A program made the translations under genes and the position numbers. The notes beneath the pieces were generated by a model, which was not told the origin of the DNA, made no database searches, and saw only the letters and a program-made list of their open reading frames with translations. From NCBI GenBank assembly GCA_016794585.1, contig JAEUJM010000031.1, positions 101,080 through 165,079 of the forward strand: a stretch of 64,000 bases of DNA. Reading direction: 5' to 3'. Positions 58,630 to 64,000 of the stretch are shown one piece after another (positions within the stretch are counted from its first letter, which is position 1; every line of letters starts with the position of its first letter). The stretch comes from Acidimicrobiales bacterium. GTDB lineage: Bacteria; Actinomycetota; Acidimicrobiia; Acidimicrobiales; DATDAH01.

Positions 58630-60468
58630 CTACCAGGGGTCGACGGGGTGCTTGCGGCCGCTCCGGGGCGGGGTCGGGGGCACCGAGCGCAGCAGATTGA
58701 CGATGCGCCGGCGGGAGTCGGCCGGGTCGATCACGTCGTCGATCTCGAAGTGGCTGGCGAGGTTGACGGCCCTGCCGTGCTCGTAGGCCCGGGCCACGAG
58801 GGCCTGGTACGCCGCCTCGCGCTCGGCCGGTTCCTCGATGGCGTCGAGCTCGCGACGGAAGCCCAGCTGCACCGCACCTTCGAGGTTCATGCCTCCGAAC
58901 TCACCGGTGGGCCACGCCACCGTGAACAGCGGGCGGCGGAAGCTGCCGCCGGCCATGGCCTGGGCGCCGAGGCCGTACCCCTTGCGGGTCACGATGGTGA
59001 AGAACGGGACGGTGAGCGCGCCCCCGGTGACGAACAGGCGGCTGAAGTGACGCACCTGCGCCTGCTCCTCGGCCTCGGGGCCGACCAGGAAGCCCGGCGT
59101 GTCGCAGAGGAAGAGCACGGGCAGGTCGTGGGCGTCGCAGAGCTGGAGGAAGCGGGCGGCCTTGTCGGCGCCGTCGCGGTCGATGGCGCCGCCGAGGTGG
59201 GCCGGGTCGTTGGCCACGACGCCGACGGGTCGACCTTCGATGCGCACCAGCGCCGTGACCATGGTCTGGCCGAACTCCCGCCGCAGCTCGAGCACCGAGT
59301 CCGTGTCCGCAAGGGTCGTGAGGAGCGCCCGCACGTCGTAGACGCGGCGGCGGTTCTCTGGGATCGCGTCGCGCAGGAGCGTCTGGTCGACGCACTCCCA
59401 GCCGTTGTCACCCAGGGGCCCCTGGAAGTACGACAGGTACTGCTTCGCGACGGCCACGGCCTCGGCTTCGTCGGCCACCACCACGTCGATGACCCCGTTC
59501 GGCGCCTGCACCGACACCGGCCCGATGTCTTCGGGGGCGTAGGTGCCGAGGCCGCCGCCCTCGATCATGGCGGGACCGCCCATGCCGATGTTGGCGTCCT
59601 CGGTGGCGATGATGACGTCGCAGCAGCCGAGGAGCGCGGCGTTGCCGGCGAAGCAGCGGCCGCTCACGATCCCGACGAGCGGCACGAGCCCGCTCAACCC
59701 CCCGAACAGGGCGAAGGCCAAGCAGTCGAGGCCGGCCACCACGGGCGAGTCGGTGTCGCCCGGGCGGCCCCCGCCGCCCTCGGCGAAGAGCACGACCGGG
59801 AGCCGCAGGCGCTCGACGAGCTCGAACAGCCGGTCCTTCTTGGCGTGGTTCTGCTGGCCCTGGGTGCCGGCGAGGACCATGTAGTCGTAGGAGACCACCG
59901 CGGCGCGGGCCCGCTCGTCGGCGAAGCGGTCGCCGTTGATGCGGGCCAGGCCGGCGACGAGGCCGTCGGCGGGGGTGCGGGCGATGAGCTCCTCGAGGCT
60001 GCGGCGGCTCCGCTGGGCGGCGAGGACGAGCGAGCCGTACTCCTCGAACGAGCCGGCGTCGACGAGGTCGGCCACGTTCTCCCGGACGGTGCGATGGCCC
60101 CGAGCGTGGCGCTTGGCCACGGCCTCGGGCCGCGCCGCGTCGTCGGAGGCGCGGCGCTGGCGCTCGACCACCTCGGCCAGGTCGGCCCGCTCCCCCTCGG
60201 CGGGCCCAGGGTCGACCGGGGCCGCGGGCTCGGTGACCTCGGCGGGTTCGGCGCTCTCCACGACCCGGACCAGCGGGTCGCCGGCGTGCACCAGGTCGCC
60301 GGGTGCCACCGCCACCTCGTCGACGGTCCCGTCCATCCCGGCCGGCACGGGGTGCTCCATCTTCATGGACTCGACCACGGCCACGACCGTCGTCTCACCC
60401 AGAGTGGCGCCCGGCGCCACCTCGACGGACACCACGGTCCCCTGCAACGGGCTCACCACGTCGGCCAT
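58630..60468 (-). CDS. Biotinyl domain–carboxyltransferase fusion (acyl-CoA carboxylase)
   Basis: A 612-residue protein. Residues 1-72 are a biotinyl domain with ESMKMEHPV (biotin lysine K36). After a charged linker, residues about 110-612 are a carboxyltransferase of the acyl-CoA carboxylase beta-subunit type. It starts with the ARGHRTVRENVADLVDAGSFEEYG segment and goes on to GQQNHAKKDRLFELV, GGGGRPGDTD, GGGLGTYAPEDIG, LCDTPGFLVGPEAEE and VTRKGYGLGAQAM. It moves carboxyl from carboxybiotin to an acyl-CoA. The biotin carboxylase must come from elsewhere. Biotin at the N-terminus of the CT subunit is an unusual order. Confidence 0.9.
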   Translation of the reverse strand: MADVVSPLQGTVVSVEVAPGATLGETTVVAVVESMKMEHPVPAGMDGTVDEVAVAPGDLVHAGDPLVRVVESAEPAEVTEPAAPVDPGPAEGERADLAEVVERQRRASDDAARPEAVAKRHARGHRTVRENVADLVDAGSFEEYGSLVLAAQRSRRSLEELIARTPADGLVAGLARINGDRFADERARAAVVSYDYMVLAGTQGQQNHAKKDRLFELVERLRLPVVLFAEGGGGRPGDTDSPVVAGLDCLAFALFGGLSGLVPLVGIVSGRCFAGNAALLGCCDVIIATEDANIGMGGPAMIEGGGLGTYAPEDIGPVSVQAPNGVIDVVVADEAEAVAVAKQYLSYFQGPLGDNGWECVDQTLLRDAIPENRRRVYDVRALLTTLADTDSVLELRREFGQTMVTALVRIEGRPVGVVANDPAHLGGAIDRDGADKAARFLQLCDAHDLPVLFLCDTPGFLVGPEAEEQAQVRHFSRLFVTGGALTVPFFTIVTRKGYGLGAQAMAGGSFRRPLFTVAWPTGEFGGMNLEGAVQLGFRRELDAIEEPAEREAAYQALVARAYEHGRAVNLASHFEIDDVIDPADSRRRIVNLLRSVPPTPPRSGRKHPVDPW

Positions 60469-60571
60469 GGCGCCATCATCGCCGGAGATCGGCCGCTCAC
60501 AGCACACGGCACGCCGATACGATGCCGTCACTTCCCCTTCATGAACCCGACGCGTCCCGAGAGGTAGCGCC

Positions 60572-61012
60572 ATGGCCCTGAAGGCGAAGTCCCGTAGCAC
60601 CCTGTTCGACAAGCTCAGCCCGATCGTCGGTGACGAGGAGGTGGTGGACGACTTGCTGGCCCAGTTCCCCGCACGCGACATCGACGAGCCCATCACCCGC
60701 GACCACATGCGCGCCGAGTTCGCCACCTTCCGCGGTGAGGTCGCCGCCGAGTTCGCCGCGGTCCGCGGTGAGGTCGCCGCCGAGTTCGCCGCGGTCCGCA
60801 GCGAGGTCGCCACCGAGTTCGCCGCGGTCCGCTCGGAGATCGGTGCGCTTCGCGCCCACACCGACCAACAATTCGAGCGGGTTCGAACCGACGTGGCCCG
60901 ACAGATCGCCGACGCGCACCGCCAGACGGTGACGTGGCTGCTCGCCGTCGCAGGAATCGTCGTCACCGTGAACCTCGCGGCCCTGGGCGCGGCGGTCGCA
61001 ATCCTCCGCTGA
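60572..61012 (+). CDS. Coiled-coil protein with hendecad repeats and C-terminal membrane helix
   Basis: A 146-residue protein. A short N-terminal domain (FDKLSPIVGDEEVVDDLLAQF) precedes four 11-residue repeats of the form EFAAVRGEVAA (about 50-93), then a coiled-coil stretch and a transmembrane helix (about 122-142). The 33-bp DNA repeats that encode the units are nearly identical. It resembles small tail-anchored coiled-coil proteins of the DUF1640 type. GAGAGG is just before the ATG. Confidence 0.75.
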   Translation: MALKAKSRSTLFDKLSPIVGDEEVVDDLLAQFPARDIDEPITRDHMRAEFATFRGEVAAEFAAVRGEVAAEFAAVRSEVATEFAAVRSEIGALRAHTDQQFERVRTDVARQIADAHRQTVTWLLAVAGIVVTVNLAALGAAVAILR

Positions 61013-61184
61013 ACGGGCCGCCCGGCTCGCACCACCCTCTCGGTGACCACCTGGGCGGCTGACACGGCCGCCGCAGATCGTCGAGCCCCTGCGCCCGTTC
61101 GTCCTCGGCGCGACCTGCAACCCCGCGGGCGACAACAGGGACACCTGCGAGACATCTTCTGAGTGTCCCGAGCGGTCGGGACCC

Positions 61185-61358
61185 TCAGCCGAACAGCAGC
61201 ACGACGAAGGCGGCCACCGCGGAGCCGAGCATCGCGACCACGACCAGCCACGCCACCACGACCACCGCGGGAGGCAGGCGCCGGGGGCCGAGGTCGTACT
61301 CTTCGCCGTCCAGCTCGGCATCCCACTCGTCGTCGTCGACGTCACGCCAGCTCACCAC
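61185..61358 (-). CDS. Small single-helix membrane protein
   Basis: A 57-residue protein: a negatively charged start (WRDVDDDEWDAELDGEEYDLGPRRL), then one long hydrophobic helix (PAVVVVAWLVVVAMLGSAVAAFVVLLFG). Two GTGs in a row are possible starts. It is divergent from the DUF3039 gene. I include it because the composition is that of a real tail-anchored protein, but no family is known to me. Confidence 0.5.
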   Translation of the reverse strand: MVSWRDVDDDEWDAELDGEEYDLGPRRLPPAVVVVAWLVVVAMLGSAVAAFVVLLFG

Positions 61359-61384
61359 CTGAGTCTGCCCCGGTCCCCCGGGGT

Positions 61385-61390
61385 TACGCT
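61385..61390 (+). promoter_or_regulatory. -10 box of the DUF3039 gene
   Basis: TACGCT ends 10 bases before the ATG at 61401, so the leader is at most a few bases. Confidence 0.45.
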
Positions 61391-61400
61391 TCCCGGCGCC

Positions 61401-61694
61401 ATGTCCGTCACCACCACCGAGACCTCGCCGGTCATCACCGTCCGGCCGTCCGACCCCGAGCTGGAGGACGGTCCCCCGCTCGTCGCCCACATCGTGAAGG
61501 TCGAGCCCGGCGAGGACGCCCAGGCCAAGGTGCTCGAGGCCCGCATCAACGGCACCCCCATCGAGGCCCTCTGCGGGCACGTGTGGGTGCCGTCGCGCGA
61601 TCCCCGCCAGCTGCCGCTGTGCCAGGCCTGCAAAGAGGTCTACGACGTGTACCGCATGTTCAACGACGGCCTGCGCGACCAGCCGTCGGACTGA
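61401..61694 (+). CDS. DUF3039 family protein
   Basis: A 97-residue protein with the family's central motif, EALCGHVWVPSRDPRQLPLCQACKEVYD. Its two Cys pairs (ALCG and PLCQAC) likely bind zinc. The family is common in actinobacteria and its function is unknown. Its 3' neighbour is convergent. Confidence 0.88.
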   Translation: MSVTTTETSPVITVRPSDPELEDGPPLVAHIVKVEPGEDAQAKVLEARINGTPIEALCGHVWVPSRDPRQLPLCQACKEVYDVYRMFNDGLRDQPSD

Positions 61695-61718
61695 CCCGAG
61701 CGGGTCGCCCCTCGGCGC

Positions 61719-62102
61719 TCAGGCGCCGGGGCAGGTGCTGTCGAGCTCGGTGATGGAGTGCAGGACGGCGCCGGCCTCCCACCCCACGAGCCAGGTGGTC
61801 GAGCACTGCGCCGCGGACTGGTCCGGTGAGCACGAGACCGTGACGGTGGCCGTCACCTGCACTTTGGCGGGACGGCTCGGGTCGATGATGCGCAGCGGCT
61901 GGTAGGTGTTGCCGGCGAAGCCCGAGCGCCAGTCCACGTTGTCGGCGCCGAGGCACAGCCAGGCGACCGTGAAGGCGGGCTGGCAGCCGTCGCCGCACGA
62001 GACCTGCGGCGACAACCGCAGGCCCTGCTGGGGGGCGCCGTCCTCGCCCGAACGGGTGGCAGCCCCGAGGTGGCACCACGGTCGGCAGGGGGTCGCGGCC
62101 AT
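61719..62102 (-). CDS. Hypothetical Cys-rich protein
   Basis: A 127-residue frame, convergent with the DUF3039 gene. It carries six or more Cys (CRPWCH, VSCGDGCQPAF, WLCLGAD, VSCSPDQ..QCS, DSTCPG) and many Trp, suggesting a secreted disulfide-linked domain, but no signal peptide begins at the ATG 62102. A longer N-terminus or a 5' truncation is possible. No family recognised, and coding status is uncertain. Confidence 0.4.
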   Translation of the reverse strand: MAATPCRPWCHLGAATRSGEDGAPQQGLRLSPQVSCGDGCQPAFTVAWLCLGADNVDWRSGFAGNTYQPLRIIDPSRPAKVQVTATVTVSCSPDQSAAQCSTTWLVGWEAGAVLHSITELDSTCPGA

Positions 62103-62210
62103 CAGGAGGCCGGACGGACGGATCGGGTCACCGTGGCATTCTCGCCCGTCGACCGCGTGCGCGCAGGGACTGCCCCACCACGCTCGACGTCACCGGCCCG
62201 GCGACGACCT

Positions 62211-63929
62211 TCAGTCTTCCTCCGCCGTGGTGGTGGTGGTCGGCGGGGGCGGCGGAGGCACGCCTGCCACGAAGCGGGCCGCGAGCGGGGCGGCGGCCGA
62301 CCCACCGCTGCCGCCACCCTCGACGAGGACGGCGAAGGCGATGTCCTCGTCGAAGCCGATGAACCAGGCGTGGGTCTCGGGCGGGTCCTCGGGACCGAAC
62401 TCGGCAGTGCCGGTCTTGCCCGCGACGACGCGGTTCGGCACGGCCGCGTTCACGCCGGTGCCGAGGGTGACCACCTCGTGCATCATCTCGCCGATGGCGC
62501 CGTCGATGCCCTCGTCGAGGGGGACGGGGTCGGGCCGCTCCGGCGCCTGGTCGCCGTGGATGAGCGTGGGCGCCCGCCAGTTCCCGTCGAAGACCGCGGC
62601 GGCGACCGTCGCCATGTGCAGCGGGCTGGCCGTGACCCGACCCTGACCGATCGACGAGGCGAGGAGGTCGCCCTGGCCCTCGGGGGTGGGGAAACTGCCC
62701 CCGACCGCGTCGATGCCGATGTCGTAGGCGACGTTGAAGCCGAACTGCTCGGCCGACGCCTCGAGCGCCCCTTCGGGCAGCAGGCCGGCCTGGATGATGA
62801 AGCTCGTGTTGCAGGACCGGTAGAAGGCCTCGCGGAAGGGGATGGTGCCGAAGGCCTCGCCGGCGAAGTTGCCGAAGCCGTTGGCCGTGGCCGGGCACGA
62901 CACGTTCCCGTCGGGGTCGACCCCCACCCCGAGCAGGGCGTTGGTGGTGACGATCTTGAAGGTCGACCCCGGCGGGTAGGCGCCGCTGATGGGCCGGTTG
63001 AGGCCGTCGCTCGGGTTGTTGGCCACGGCGAGGATCTCGCCCGTACCCGGCTCGATGGCCACGAACGCGGCGGGGCCCGAGGCCACCGAGATGGCGTTCT
63101 CCGCCGCGGCCTGCACCTGGGGATCGATGGTGGTGACGAGGGAGTCCCCCGGCGCGCCCTCGAAGACGTGGACGATCTCGGGGATGTTGTCGGCGCCGAT
63201 GAGCTGCACCTGGCCCGAGGGCTCGCCCGAGAGCACGTCGTTGAAGCGGGCCTGCAGGCCCTGCGTGCCGACGGTGTCCCCGGCCTCGACGAAGGGGCCC
63301 AGCGCGGCAGCCTGCTCGGGGGTGGCCGGTGCCGTGGTGCCCACGATCAGGGGGGCGGTGCCCTCGGCGAGGGGGAGCCCGTCGCGGTCGACGATGGCGG
63401 CACGGGTCGGCGCCGTGCGGGTGCGGGCGAAGCGCTGGCCCTGCTGCATGCCCGGGTAGAGCGTGGCCGGGTTCCAGTCCACGAGCCACTCGCCGTCGCG
63501 CTTCAGGAGGTTGAGCGTGTTCTCGTAGCGCCACACGCCCAGGCCCCCCAGCGTGAGGCTGGCGCGGTACGGGACGGTGGCGCGATCGCCGTCGATCTGG
63601 GCGCCGCCCGGCTCGTAGACGGCCTCGCGCACACCCAGCCCGGAGAGCATCTGCTGGTGCAGCGCCGTGAACTCGGGTGGCGGGTCGGCCACGCCGGCGG
63701 CCATCGCGGGGAAGTCGCTCTCCTCCCAGGCCGCGAGGTAGGCATCGGCCTCCTCGAGCCGGGTAGGTCCGCCCGACGACCCGACGGAGCGCACGACGAG
63801 GAACCCGACGATGAGCACGGTGACGACGGCAAGGACAGCAACGAGCTGGGGGCGCGCCGCGGCGTCGTCCCTCGGCGCCCGCGGAGAGGGTGTGCCCCTG
63901 CGGGCCGTTGGTGACTGCTGCTCGCCCAT
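62211..63929 (-). CDS. Class B penicillin-binding protein with NTF2-like domain
   Basis: A 572-residue bitopic protein. The membrane anchor (about 28-48) is followed by an MecA_N/NTF2-like domain (about 55-160), a PBP dimer-like segment (about 165-250), and a transpeptidase domain with S322-TFK325, S372-CN374 and K505-TGT. The order anchor–NTF2–transpeptidase is that of MecA/PBP2a and the actinobacterial PbpA2-type proteins. The C-terminus is a Pro/Thr-rich tail. The ATG at 63929 is preferred over 63959 because the basic, then hydrophobic, N-terminus begins there. Confidence 0.93.
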   Translation of the reverse strand: MGEQQSPTARRGTPSPRAPRDDAAARPQLVAVLAVVTVLIVGFLVVRSVGSSGGPTRLEEADAYLAAWEESDFPAMAAGVADPPPEFTALHQQMLSGLGVREAVYEPGGAQIDGDRATVPYRASLTLGGLGVWRYENTLNLLKRDGEWLVDWNPATLYPGMQQGQRFARTRTAPTRAAIVDRDGLPLAEGTAPLIVGTTAPATPEQAAALGPFVEAGDTVGTQGLQARFNDVLSGEPSGQVQLIGADNIPEIVHVFEGAPGDSLVTTIDPQVQAAAENAISVASGPAAFVAIEPGTGEILAVANNPSDGLNRPISGAYPPGSTFKIVTTNALLGVGVDPDGNVSCPATANGFGNFAGEAFGTIPFREAFYRSCNTSFIIQAGLLPEGALEASAEQFGFNVAYDIGIDAVGGSFPTPEGQGDLLASSIGQGRVTASPLHMATVAAAVFDGNWRAPTLIHGDQAPERPDPVPLDEGIDGAIGEMMHEVVTLGTGVNAAVPNRVVAGKTGTAEFGPEDPPETHAWFIGFDEDIAFAVLVEGGGSGGSAAAPLAARFVAGVPPPPPPTTTTTAEED

Positions 63930-64000
63930 CGTTCGTCCTCGCGCGACGCAGCACCGCACCGCGGGCCGCGTTCGATGAGGGAGGGTAGCGGTCGCGCGCC

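Overview
The window is high-GC chromosomal DNA from an actinobacterium. The crgA–trpG/pabA divergon beside a fhaA–fhaB–pstP–ftsW/rodA–pbpA–pknB cluster is the actinobacterial cell-wall and division kinase locus, usually found near the replication origin. PPOX/F420-type oxidoreductases, a mycothiol-type DinB-fold enzyme, an actinobacterial SOS box and frequent leaderless TANNNT promoters fit the same assignment. A lineage outside Streptomyces and Mycobacterium, such as Acidimicrobiia, is my guess from gene mix and style, not something I could search.

Layout. 1-4.4 kb: thiolase end, small zinc-ribbon membrane protein, GNAT, LysM/transglycosylase protein, an unknown membrane protein, an intergenic region with two perfect DnaA boxes, crgA and trpG/pabA. 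4.4-11.6 kb: the minus-strand kinase, phosphatase, FHA and peptidoglycan-synthesis cluster, with two tandem six-codon leader frames just before pbpA. 11.7-14.3 kb: a YibE/F-like membrane protein, a DUF4349-type lipoprotein and tRNA-Leu(CAG).

14.36-27.85 kb: a 13.5-kb element inserted at the 3' end of tRNA-Leu. It is bounded by a 22-bp direct repeat and has further paired repeats just inside both ends. Its cargo looks like defence: a 1240-residue RecD2-like helicase with a C-terminal PD-(D/E)XK nuclease; a DNA-glycosylase-like protein; a translationally coupled restriction-modification operon (short methylase subunit, NPPY methylase, GIY-YIG plus SF2 helicase) with a small upstream gene; and a second coupled operon of Ser/Thr kinase, 63-residue protein and small GIY-YIG protein. 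The integrase survives only as a 5'-truncated gene abutting a 5'-truncated Fic gene head to head, and a degraded scrap of a second, related integrase lies near the right end. The island is therefore probably immobile and composite.

27.9-64 kb: mostly ordinary metabolic, regulatory and envelope genes. These include a SnoaL-like protein, a giant LuxR/NB-ATPase regulator, PPOX oxidoreductases, an HNH/DUF222 nuclease with a LexA box in its promoter, an amidohydrolase, MarR and TetR regulators, a reductase–Coq4-like pair, a double alpha/beta hydrolase, a TauD dioxygenase, a CcdA/MazF-type toxin-antitoxin pair, Dtd, a molybdopterin oxidoreductase, a CREST-type membrane protein, an esterase with an SLH-like tail, a lytic transglycosylase, an aminotransferase, a GGDEF/EAL protein, a biotinyl-carboxyltransferase fusion, and a class B PBP with an NTF2-like domain.

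Start codons were chosen by overlap, Shine-Dalgarno sequence, leaderless spacing or homology start. Family names come from recognised motifs, not database searches.
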